35,818 nt of DNA from Okeania sp. KiyG1 (GTDB lineage Bacteria; Cyanobacteriota; Cyanobacteriia; Cyanobacteriales; Microcoleaceae). The stretch lies in assembly GCF_014132355.1 (NCBI RefSeq), contig NZ_BLZO01000100.1:1-35818 (forward strand), read 5' to 3'. Below the pieces are notes generated by a model. The model was not told where the DNA came from. It was given only the letters and a program-made list of their open reading frames with translations, and searched no databases. The stretch's first letter is position 1, and every line of letters begins with the position of its first letter. Made by a program: the position numbers and the translations under genes. Of this stretch, positions 24,699 to 31,981 are shown piece after piece.

Positions 24699-26807
24699 AT
24701 GATGGATGAGCAAGAAGCATTGGAAATTGTTAATGAGGTGATTTTTCAAAAGGAACGAAGAAAACTAAAATATATTGAAGAGCTTATTTTGACTGGTGCT
24801 TTTCAAAAGCATACTTATGGAAAAATTGCTGAAAATAATGGCTATGATGAGCAGCATATTAAGAATGAAGGTGCTGCTTTTTGGCGTTTATTATCAGAAA
24901 TATTGGGAGAAAAGGTTAGTAAGAATAATTTTTTGGGAGCATTGGAAAGACGAAAATCTTGCTCTGGAAAGTCACCTATCTCGCTTTCTTCAAACAACTC
25001 TTTACCCCCAGAATTAACTACAGAAATAAATATTCCCAAAAAACCAGATTTTGTAGGGCGAGAGGAAGCGATCGCTCACCTTAATACTCTTATTACTAGC
25101 CGAGGTGCAAAAATTATTGGTATTTATGGTAAGGGAGGTATTGGAAAAACAACTCTTGCTCGTGAATATTTGCAAATTCAAAGACTCAAAATTTTAGAAT
25201 TTAATGTGGGAATGGATGCTCAAAATATTTTGTCTGTAAAAAGTTGGGTAAAACGTCAAATCAACCAACAATTTAAACAGCAAGCTGAAGAAAAATTCAT
25301 TGATATGCTGGAGCAACTCAAATATTTACTCCAGAATGAAAAAGGAAAAGTAGGGATATTAATTGATAATTTAGAAACTGCTCTTGATGAAAAGGGAAAA
25401 TTCAAACAGGAGCATCGTGATTATATTGAATTAATCACAAGAGTTTTAAATCATCCCACTGTTAATGCCATAACATTAATTACTTGTCGCGAACAAATTA
25501 ATGAGGCAAAATTAAGTTTTGTAAAATCATATCCACTGCCAGAATTAAGTGAGTTAGCATGGCAAGAATTTTTCAGCATATTTGAAATTAATATAAATAC
25601 TCTTGCTTTAGGTGAAATTCACAAAGCTTATGGCGGAAATGCTTTAGCAATGAAAGTTATTACCCATCCAATAGAAACATATTATGGTGGTAGCTTAGAG
25701 GATTATTGGCTGGATAATAAACAATTTTTATTAAAGGGGCAAATTAAGGATTTAATTGCTAGTCAGTTTGACCGTTTATTTGAACATGACCGTCATGCTT
25801 ATAATCTTCTTTGTCGTTTAGGAGTTTATCCTTATCGAGAGATTCCTAGAGTACAAAAAATTGGTCTTCGTTGTTTACTTTGGGATGTCAAAGAATCAGA
25901 AACTATGCAGGTAATTGAATCTTTACAAAGACGATATTTAATAGAGTTTGAAGCGGGAGAATATTGGCTACATCCAGTTATTAGAGCAGAATCTCTGGCA
26001 AGATTAGATGCTCTGGATAATACTCTTCTTTTGATGAAAGAAGAAATTGATAAATTATTGGTAAGAGATGAGAAATTCCAGCATTTTTTAGAATGGCTAA
26101 GAGAAGTTACTCTTCTAAACTCAGATTATACACCAGTAGATTTGAGAGCTTTTTATCTTTGTCTTGAATATGTGTACAGTTTCAGAATTTTCTATCAAGA
26201 AGAATATTTGGAACTAGCCAGTTTTTTTGGTATCCCTTCTATAGAAGAAATTGGAGAAGTATTCTTTGACTTTATTACTTCTACTGATGTTAGTAAGATT
26301 GATGAAAAAATGAAAGTAGCTTATGAAATACATGAATATCTACTATACGACCTGTTAATTGATAAAAGGTTATACGATCTACTCAGACTTGGTAGGTGTT
26401 CGAGCTTCGATCCTAAAAATTATTTAGCAAGTGAAATTGATGATTTAACTGGAGATGGACAGTATATTGATTTAGAGTTAAAACAAGCATTACAGAAATT
26501 AAAATCCGAATTGCCAGACCCAAATCAAAAAGAAGAATTGTTTGATGCTTGGTGGGAAACTAATAGTAAAAATTGGGCGGAAAAGCTCAGAAAAGTAATG
26601 ATTGAATATTGTGATATTGGTCACGACTGGCAATTTAGTTGGCATGATTGCTTGCTTTTAGAGGAATATTATCATGCAAATGTTTTACTTTTATATTGCC
26701 TCTACTATTGTGATTATCATTTAACTAATTCTGTGCGAAATAAAATTGAAGATGAATTACTTTTACCGAGAAATTGTGGTCTAAAGCCTCCCCTTTTAAG
26801 GGGATAA
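24699..26807 (+). CDS. STAND NTPase (NB-ARC-like) with N-terminal vWA-MoxR-associated HTH domain
   Basis: 702 residues as read. An N-terminal helical domain (about 1-85; IAENNGYDEQHIKNEGAAFW) resembles the HTH of the vMAP/NB-ARC family common in cyanobacteria. The STAND core has Walker A, GKGGIGKTT (144-152), Walker B, GILIDN (219-224), an LITCRE sensor block, and a winged-helix region with YLIEFEAGEYWLHPVIR. The C-terminal 250 residues are helical and acidic and resemble no repeat I can name. Such proteins act as ATP-driven switches, several in antiphage defence. The last ~11 residues (LKPPLLRG end) are encoded by the repeat at 26771-26890, so the natural C-terminus was probably lost or altered. 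Two start ATGs (24699, 24702) are adjacent. Direct repeats AAAAAGTAAG lie upstream at 24655 and 24673. Confidence 0.82.
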   Translation: MMDEQEALEIVNEVIFQKERRKLKYIEELILTGAFQKHTYGKIAENNGYDEQHIKNEGAAFWRLLSEILGEKVSKNNFLGALERRKSCSGKSPISLSSNNSLPPELTTEINIPKKPDFVGREEAIAHLNTLITSRGAKIIGIYGKGGIGKTTLAREYLQIQRLKILEFNVGMDAQNILSVKSWVKRQINQQFKQQAEEKFIDMLEQLKYLLQNEKGKVGILIDNLETALDEKGKFKQEHRDYIELITRVLNHPTVNAITLITCREQINEAKLSFVKSYPLPELSELAWQEFFSIFEININTLALGEIHKAYGGNALAMKVITHPIETYYGGSLEDYWLDNKQFLLKGQIKDLIASQFDRLFEHDRHAYNLLCRLGVYPYREIPRVQKIGLRCLLWDVKESETMQVIESLQRRYLIEFEAGEYWLHPVIRAESLARLDALDNTLLLMKEEIDKLLVRDEKFQHFLEWLREVTLLNSDYTPVDLRAFYLCLEYVYSFRIFYQEEYLELASFFGIPSIEEIGEVFFDFITSTDVSKIDEKMKVAYEIHEYLLYDLLIDKRLYDLLRLGRCSSFDPKNYLASEIDDLTGDGQYIDLELKQALQKLKSELPDPNQKEELFDAWWETNSKNWAEKLRKVMIEYCDIGHDWQFSWHDCLLLEEYYHANVLLLYCLYYCDYHLTNSVRNKIEDELLLPRNCGLKPPLLRG

Positions 26808-26890
26808 AAAAAAGATAATTCCGTATTTCAAGCCTCCTTATTGCAGGAGGTACTGATAACTGATAACTGATAACTGATAACTGAAATGAC
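26771..26890 (+). repeat. Uninterrupted repeat (empty-site version of 11969-12294)
   Basis: AATTGTGGTCTAAAGCCTCC runs into CCTTTTAAGGGGATAAAAAA, CCGTATTTCAAGCCTCCTTA and four TGATAAC heptamers. It is continuous here, whereas the 12-kb copy has a family A element at the CCTTTTAAGG centre. It overlaps and supplies the last codons and the stop of the STAND gene. Confidence 0.72.
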
Positions 26891-27113
26891 CCATAGCTGA
26901 AATCGAAAAAAGGAAAGAGCAAAAATGACTGATAAAACCCAAGCCACAGACACAACTATTGCAACAAAAAAAATATGCTTAAAATTACTGCGAAAAATCC
27001 CAATATAAACAGGAATAAAACAATATTATACAGCCTCAAAACAAGTACAAAATATTGTCATGTAATTCTCAAAAACCGTCATTCCTATTTAATTAATATC
27101 AAATAAAGCTACT
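26891..27113. other. Spacer without identifiable gene
   Basis: AGGAAAGAGCAAAAATG at about 26910-26926 offers a start, but the frame closes after 27 codons at an A9 run. No recognisable protein is seen in any frame. It could be the opening of a lost gene. Confidence 0.3.
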
Positions 27114-27344
27114 TTATTCTATCAAAATAGAAGCATCACGCCGAAGAATAGTAATAACTGGTTCTATTGGAAAAGAAAAATTATTAGGAGATAATCTCAG
27201 AAATAATCGATCTCCAGAAAGGCCCTTAAAAGTATAAGTATCTTGTTCGCCCCAAACCTAATCCTGTCTTGTATCAGACTGCCAAAAGTCAGAACGGTCA
27301 TAAGTTCCCTGATTTAAAAGTTTATCAAAATAATACCATGCATG
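27114..27344 (-). pseudogene. C-terminal gene remnant (PPC-like or related beta-domain)
   Basis: Read on the minus strand from 27344: HAWYYFDKLLNQGTYDRSDF, WQSDTRQD, a TAG stop, then VWGEQDTYTFKGLSGDRLFL, RLSPNNFSFPIEPVITILRR, DASILIE and TAA at 27114. The alternation around D-TYTF-G--GDRLFLRLSP resembles bacterial pre-peptidase C-terminal (PPC) beta domains, though I am not certain. The upstream part is cut off where family F repeat DNA begins, and the internal stop shows that it is dead. Confidence 0.5.
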
Positions 27345-27450
27345 AAAAAAGAATGTTACGAATAATAAGCATGAGAAAAATACTTTACAGCAAGTCTTCC
27401 TTTGACAAAAAATAGAATTTACTAGCTCAAAACTGGTATTGAAGTTATTC
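27345..27450. repeat. Dispersed repeat, family F, copy 3 (short form)
   Basis: GAAAAAAGAATGTTACGAAT, AATACTTTAC, CTTCCTTTGACAAAAAATAG and CTCAAAACTGGTATTGAAG correspond to the blocks at 8794-8930, without the GC-rich GTTCCGCTCACGC module. It borders the truncated 5' side of the gene remnant. Confidence 0.5.
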
Positions 27451-27459
27451 CCATACGAC

Positions 27460-27871
27460 TCCTGACTCCTGAGTTCCCCTCCCCTCCACGGTCGGGGTTA
27501 GGGGTGGGTTGGGAGGGGTTAGGGGTGGGTTGGGAGGGGTTCGGGGTGGGTTGACTCCTAAGAAATAGCCTAACTATTTGTAGCAAACATTTATCAAATT
27601 GGTATAACATGGGTCTAAAACCCCGCCTTTTAAGGCGCAATATTTTTGGAGAGTTGCTCAAATCCCCTACTTCCCCTCCCCTCCTGAGAGCAGGGCTAAT
27701 TCATTGTAGTCAGAGAATATTTATATGGATATGAAATACAAAAAATTGTGCAAATAGCAAATAGATATAAGAATCTCCCCATCCCCCCATCCCCCCATCT
27801 CCCCATCTCCCCATCAATTTTTCTCTAGTGACAATAAATAGACCCTGCCTCCTGGGAGGGGCGAGGGGTGG
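27460..27871. repeat. Dispersed repeat, family J, rearranged copy, with GGGTTGGGAGGGGTTA units
   Basis: Three near-identical 24-bp units around GGGGTGGGTTGGGAGGGGTT (about 27489-27550) are followed by TTGACTCCTAAGAAATAGCC and TAGCAAACATTTATCAAATT. Then come GCTAATTCATTGTAGTCAGA (from 27697) and GTGACAATAAATAGACCCTG. Relative to 16101-16335 the block order is permuted. CCCCATC heptamers lie at 27778-27815. A minus-strand frame at 27422-27661 is an artefact of the tandem units. Confidence 0.5.
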
Positions 27872-27957
27872 GTTAACTTCTGTACGGGTGGTTCGCGTTT
27901 GCGGAGCATTCCGTAGGAAACCACCCCTACTGACTTCTGACTTCTGACTTCGTTAAG
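27872..27957. repeat. Hairpin-bearing repeat framed by GTTAACTTCTG and CGTTAA, copy 2
   Basis: Same frame as 18011-18109 (GTTAACTTCTG ... CTTCTGA heptamers ... CGTTAA) but with a different internal stem, GGGTGGTT/AACCACCC (27886-27926), around a GTTTGCGGAGCATTCCG module. The frame is conserved while the hairpin differs. Confidence 0.55.
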
Positions 27958-28244
27958 ATTAGCTCTATTTCTAGGTAAGAATAGCCGATGCAAAACGGGA
28001 AGGTTACAGGAAAGTTCGCTTATAATATTGGAGTAAAACTTAAGATACCTTTGAATAGATAGTAATTCATATATTAATATTTTTTAACTCTTGAAACAAA
28101 ATGAAAAAATATTAATTCATGGAAATTATCTGTTTTGAAAAAAGGGAAATAATATAGTTAATTAACTATGTTTGATATGATTTATGTTCAATCATAAAAA
28201 ATATTTATGAAATTTGTAATTAAATTATATTAACGAGAATTATT

Positions 28245-28964
28245 ATGAATCAAAAATTAAATCTGGTGTTATTTTTCCTAGCATTAACAATAATAGCACC
28301 TTTGCATCTACCAAGAGTAATAGCACAAACTATTCAAGTACAAAATAATTCTAATAAGAATTGGGAAAAAGCTTTTGAAGATTTATTTAATCAAGATGAA
28401 GACCCACCAGTAGTTAGAAAAGATGGTGGTACTAGAGGTCCTGGCTTATGTTTAGTTTCTCCTGGTCTCGTAGAGGTCAAAGGACAAATTCGGGACTATA
28501 GCACTATTTGGAATACTCGCCCTATATTTATTTGGCAAGGAAAATTAAACAGAATTGAGATTCGTCCTTCTAATAACGAGGAGTTTTTGTGGACTTTTGA
28601 TATTCAAGATGATGAAGAAATAGTTGATTATACTGGAGAAGAATTAAAACCTGGTAATACTTATCGTTGGAGAATATTTGATAGTACAGATTCTATTGCT
28701 GGTATGCAACAAAGAACTTTTAGAATTATTGATGTAGAAAAACATGAAGCTATTACTCAAGATTTAGCCAAACTTGATCAAGATTTAAACAAACAAGGAG
28801 CTACAAAAGAAGCGATCGCTTTTGCTAGATTTCAATTTTTTGCTGAACGTCATTTATGGTCTGACGCTTTATCAGAAGTATTTAAAGTTAAGGAAGCTTC
28901 TATAGAATTGCAAGCTTTTCGTAGCAATATTTTGCAGCGTTTGTGTGAAGGGGAGCAAAATTAA
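28245..28964 (+). CDS. DUF928 family secreted protein
   Basis: 239 residues. The N-terminal signal peptide (about 1-27) has a hydrophobic core, LVLFFLALTIIAPL, and a VIA|Q cleavage site, so the protein is exported. The DUF928 domain includes the start block RGPGLCLVSPG, then TRPIFIWQGKLNRIEIR, YTGEELKPGNTYRWRIFD and a helical C-terminal third (FARFQFFAERHLWSDALSEV). The function is unknown. In cyanobacteria DUF928 genes tend to lie near TPR-CHAT or CHASE2 genes; a CHAT fragment occurs elsewhere in this window at 20307. GAGAATTATT precedes the ATG as a weak ribosome-binding site. It is a single gene flanked by repeats. Confidence 0.82.
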   Translation: MNQKLNLVLFFLALTIIAPLHLPRVIAQTIQVQNNSNKNWEKAFEDLFNQDEDPPVVRKDGGTRGPGLCLVSPGLVEVKGQIRDYSTIWNTRPIFIWQGKLNRIEIRPSNNEEFLWTFDIQDDEEIVDYTGEELKPGNTYRWRIFDSTDSIAGMQQRTFRIIDVEKHEAITQDLAKLDQDLNKQGATKEAIAFARFQFFAERHLWSDALSEVFKVKEASIELQAFRSNILQRLCEGEQN

Positions 28965-28967
28965 ATC

Positions 28968-29127
28968 TATTGAAGAAGGAAGAAGCAAGAAGCAAGAAGC
29001 AAGAAGCAAGAAGCAAGAAGGAAAAATCTTGTTTTGTCTGAGTTTTAAGCTTCACTCCCCTACTCCCCCACTCCCTCACTCCCCCACTCCCCTACTCCCC
29101 ACTCCCCTACTCCCAACTATATAATAA
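28968..29127. repeat. Heptamer tracts (GAAGCAA; CTCCCCTA) in a family H-like element
   Basis: Five GAAGCAA units (about 28979-29019) run into GGAAAAATCTTGTTTTGTCT and GAGTTTTAAGCTTCAC, the inverse of the 7463-7546 body. About nine ACTCCCC-type units follow, to 29113. It ends with CTATATAATA. It is non-coding. Confidence 0.6.
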
Positions 29128-29172
29128 GTATTCAAGCAGATTTGATATAAACCAAAGAATTTAATTTAAACC

Positions 29173-29448
29173 ATGAACCTAATTTTATATAGTAAACCAG
29201 GCTGCCATCTTTGCGAAGGACTTCAAGAAAAACTCGAAGAAATACTGAAAGACCCTGAAAACCCCTGTAAATTCGACTTAGAGATTAGAGACATTACCAC
29301 CCGGGATGATTGGTTTGCGGCTTATCAATATGAAGTACCCGTGCTTTCCGTCTGTGAAGCAGATACCACAACTGAACAATTCATACCACGTCCCTCTCCC
29401 AGAGTGTCAGTGAGAAAATTGCAGCAAATTTTACAAAAATATTTTTAA
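29173..29448 (+). CDS. Glutaredoxin family protein with CHLC motif
   Basis: 91 residues. LILYSKPGCHLCEGLQEKLE gives a redox CxxC at Cys11 and Cys14, with a cis-Pro loop in YEVPVLSV. The His-Leu filling is typical of the glutaredoxin-like DUF836 group rather than classical CPYC glutaredoxins. RPSPRVSVRKLQQILQKYF at the end is family-like. It is followed at 227 bases by murE on the same strand, a neighbour pair I recall from other cyanobacteria. The physiological substrate is unknown; it is likely a cytosolic thiol-disulfide or glutathione-linked protein. No strong Shine-Dalgarno is visible. Confidence 0.85.
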   Translation: MNLILYSKPGCHLCEGLQEKLEEILKDPENPCKFDLEIRDITTRDDWFAAYQYEVPVLSVCEADTTTEQFIPRPSPRVSVRKLQQILQKYF

Positions 29449-29597
29449 TTAATTGATAATGGATAATTGATAATTACAAGAAGGTTAAAACTGTTACGGA
29501 ATTGAATATAAGGAAATATTATTTCTTTTTTTTCCCCTTAAAAGGGTCGGCTTTAAACCAGAATTATTTAATTATTAATTATTAATTATTCGGTAAA
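29449..29597. repeat. Repeat unit lacking the 99-bp insertion (empty-site version of 14299-14555)
   Basis: ATTGATAATGGATAATTGAT, TTGAATATAAGGAAATATTA, CCCCTTAAAAGGGTCGGCTT and AATTATTTAATTATTAATTA, then TTATTCGGTAAA, match the repeat at 14.3 kb block for block. Where that copy has the 99-bp unit, this one has a plain T-run. It lies between the glutaredoxin-like gene and murE and is non-coding. Confidence 0.72.
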
Positions 29598-29674
29598 CTT
29601 GTGGTATTGATAACCAAAAAATCCTGTTGGTAAAAAGTCCTAAATATTAGCAAAAAACTATAGGAATTCCTAAC

Positions 29675-31168
29675 ATGAAATTGAAAGAATTATTAGCAAA
29701 AGTTCCCAGTATTTCCCTTGCCAATAATCATCCTGCATTAGAGACAGAAATCAAAGGTTTAACCACAAATTCCCATGCTTGCAAGACAGGGGATTTATTT
29801 TTAGGAATGCCAGGTACTCGTGTCGATGGAGGAGAATTTTGGGAAAGCGCGATCGCAAATGGTGCAGTGGCAGCTCTAGTATCTCAACAAGCAGCTCAAA
29901 AACATCAAGCCAAAAATGAATGTGTGATTCCAGTTGCTGACATGACTCAAACTTGTCCGGAAGTTGCTACAGCATTCTATGACTATCCAGGGCAAAAAAT
30001 GAAGATGGTAGGTATTACTGGCACCAACGGTAAAACAACCACCACCCACTTAGTGGAATTTCTCCTCAATAACGCTCAATTACCAACTGCTTTATTCGGC
30101 ACTCTCTACTCTCGTTGGCCTGGTTTTGAGGAAACAGCAGCTTACACCACACCTTTTCCAGTGGAATTGCAAAAACAACTGGCGCAAGCAGTAGCAGCAG
30201 GTAGCAAATATGGAGTTATGGAAGTTAGTTCCCACTCTCTACATCAAAAACGTGTTTGGGGTTGTAGTTTTGAGGTGGCAGTATTTACCAATTTGACTCA
30301 AGATCATCTCGACTATCACAAAGATATGGATGATTACTTTGAGGCAAAAGCGTTGTTGTTTAGCTCAGACTATCTCAAGGGTCGCGCTATAGTTAACGCT
30401 GATGACCCCTACGGTAAAAAGTTAATCGCCAGAATGAAACCGGAGCAAGTTTGGAGCTATAGCACGAGCAACACTTCCGCCGATTTTTGGGCTTCAGACT
30501 TGGAATATCAACCCACTGGAGTTAAAGGAATTCTGCATACTCCCCAAGGTGAAATTCCTTTTAGTTTGCCATTGGTAGGGCAATATAATTTATCTAATAT
30601 GTTGGCAGCAGTGGGAACAGCTTTACATTTGGGTTTAGATTTAGCAATGGTCGTTGCTCAGTTATCAGAATTTCCTGGCGTTCCTGGTCGGATGGAAAAG
30701 GTACAAGTTAGTAACGAGCAAAATGTCAGCGTCATAGTTGACTATGCTCATACTCCCGATAGTTTAGAGAATTTATTAAAGGCAGCACGACCTTTTATTC
30801 CCGGTCGGATGATTTGTGTCTTTGGTTGTGGAGGCGATCGCGACCGCACTAAGAGGCCCAAAATGGGTAAAATAGCTGCCGAATTATCAGATTTAGCTGT
30901 GGTGACATCTGATAACCCCCGCACTGAAGACCCGGAAAAAATATTACAGGATATTTTAGAGGGAATATCTCCAGAAATTAAGCCTTTAGTCATAGGCGAT
31001 CGCTCCCAAGCTATTCTTACTGCCATTATGGAAGCAAAACCTGGAGATGGGGTATTAATAGCAGGAAAAGGTCACGAAGATTATCAAATTTTGGGAACAG
31101 AAAAAATCCATTTTGATGACCGGGAGCAAGCAAGGGATGCTTTGAATGATAAGTATGGTTTGAGTTAA
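29675..31168 (+). CDS. murE: UDP-MurNAc-L-alanyl-D-glutamate--meso-diaminopimelate ligase MurE
   Basis: MurE adds the third peptide residue to UDP-MurNAc-dipeptide during peptidoglycan precursor synthesis in the cytosol, using ATP. The 497-residue protein has an N-terminal uridine-binding domain with GLTTNSHACKTGDLFLGMPG, the P-loop GITGTNGKTTTTHLVE (Lys120), a central ligase segment with EVSSHSLHQKRVWGC and FTNLTQDHLDYHKDM, and the C-terminal DNPRTEDP motif that signals specificity for meso-diaminopimelate. The end, GKGHEDYQILGTEKIHFDDR, is typical. Length and motifs are normal. AGGA lies 13 bases before the ATG. It is the last intact housekeeping gene before the C/G-rich repeat array. Confidence 0.96.
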   Translation: MKLKELLAKVPSISLANNHPALETEIKGLTTNSHACKTGDLFLGMPGTRVDGGEFWESAIANGAVAALVSQQAAQKHQAKNECVIPVADMTQTCPEVATAFYDYPGQKMKMVGITGTNGKTTTTHLVEFLLNNAQLPTALFGTLYSRWPGFEETAAYTTPFPVELQKQLAQAVAAGSKYGVMEVSSHSLHQKRVWGCSFEVAVFTNLTQDHLDYHKDMDDYFEAKALLFSSDYLKGRAIVNADDPYGKKLIARMKPEQVWSYSTSNTSADFWASDLEYQPTGVKGILHTPQGEIPFSLPLVGQYNLSNMLAAVGTALHLGLDLAMVVAQLSEFPGVPGRMEKVQVSNEQNVSVIVDYAHTPDSLENLLKAARPFIPGRMICVFGCGGDRDRTKRPKMGKIAAELSDLAVVTSDNPRTEDPEKILQDILEGISPEIKPLVIGDRSQAILTAIMEAKPGDGVLIAGKGHEDYQILGTEKIHFDDREQARDALNDKYGLS

Positions 31169-31232
31169 AATTAAAGTATATCTGGGTTGGGTTTTCGCTT
31201 CGCTTAGAGGTTGTCTGAGATGTCTCATTTGC

Positions 31233-31945
31233 TACATCAAAGCCCCCTAAATCCCCCAATTTTGGGGGCTTTGATGTAGCAAATTGACTCTTGTCCCCCC
31301 CAGAATTGGGGGGCTAGGGGGGCAAAATTTGGTTGTGGTCTACGCCCCCTAAATCCCCCAAAATTGGGGGACTTTGAGAGTTTTATTCCCCCCAGAATTG
31401 GGGGGCTAGGGGGGCAAAATTCAGTGCCCCCTAAATCCCCCAAAATTGGGGGACTTTGAGAGTTTTATTCCCCCCAGAATTGGGGGGTTAGGGGGGCAAA
31501 ATTCAGTGCCCCTAAATCCCCCAAAATTGGGGGACTTTGAGAGTTTTATTCCCCCCAGAATTGGGGGGTTAGGGGGGCAAAATTCAGTGCCCCCTAAATC
31601 CCCCAAAATTGGGAGACTTTGAGAGTTTTATTCCCCCCAGAATTGGGGGGCTAGGGGGGCAAAATTCAGTGCCCCCTAAATCCCCCAAAATTGGGGGACT
31701 TTGAGAGTTTTATTCCCCCCAGAATTGGGAGGCTAGGGGGGCAAAATTCAGTGCCCCCTAAATCCCCCAAAATTGGGGGACTTTGAGAGTTTTATTCCCC
31801 CCAGAATTGGGGGGCTAGGGGGGCAAAATTCAGTGCCCCCTAAATCCCCCAAAATTGGGGGACTTTGAGAGTTTTATTCCCCCCAGAATTGGGGGGCTAG
31901 GGGGGCAAAATCATACCCAGAATCAGCAACCTTGTACAATTTGAT
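31233..31945. repeat. Tandem array of C/G-rich palindromic ~82-bp units (expanded family C)
   Basis: Seven units start at 31343, 31426, 31508, 31589, 31671, 31753 and 31835 (period 81-83 bp), preceded by one divergent unit from 31233. Each has CCCCCAAAATTGGGGG and CCCCCCAGAATTGGGGGG, with CCCCCTAAA and CTAGGGGGG as outer arms, joined by ACTTTGAGAGTTTTATT. The array ends in ATCATACCCAGAATCAGCAA, the right end of family C, whose other copies (18398, 21155) have one unit. Open frames in it are artefacts. It is not a CRISPR array: there are no unique spacers. Confidence 0.85.
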
Positions 31946-31981
31946 CTAATATTAATAAATTCATTTTATCCGGATATGATA

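Noticed and set aside
26924-27007. 27-codon frame with a good ribosome-binding site (AGGAAAG before ATG)
   Set aside because: It closes quickly after an A9 run and resembles no known protein; it might be the stump of a lost gene but cannot be supported.
31233-31945. Regular array that might be taken for CRISPR
   Set aside because: Units of about 82 bp are near-identical along their whole length, with no unique spacers, and no cas genes are present. The right end matches a mobile-element family.
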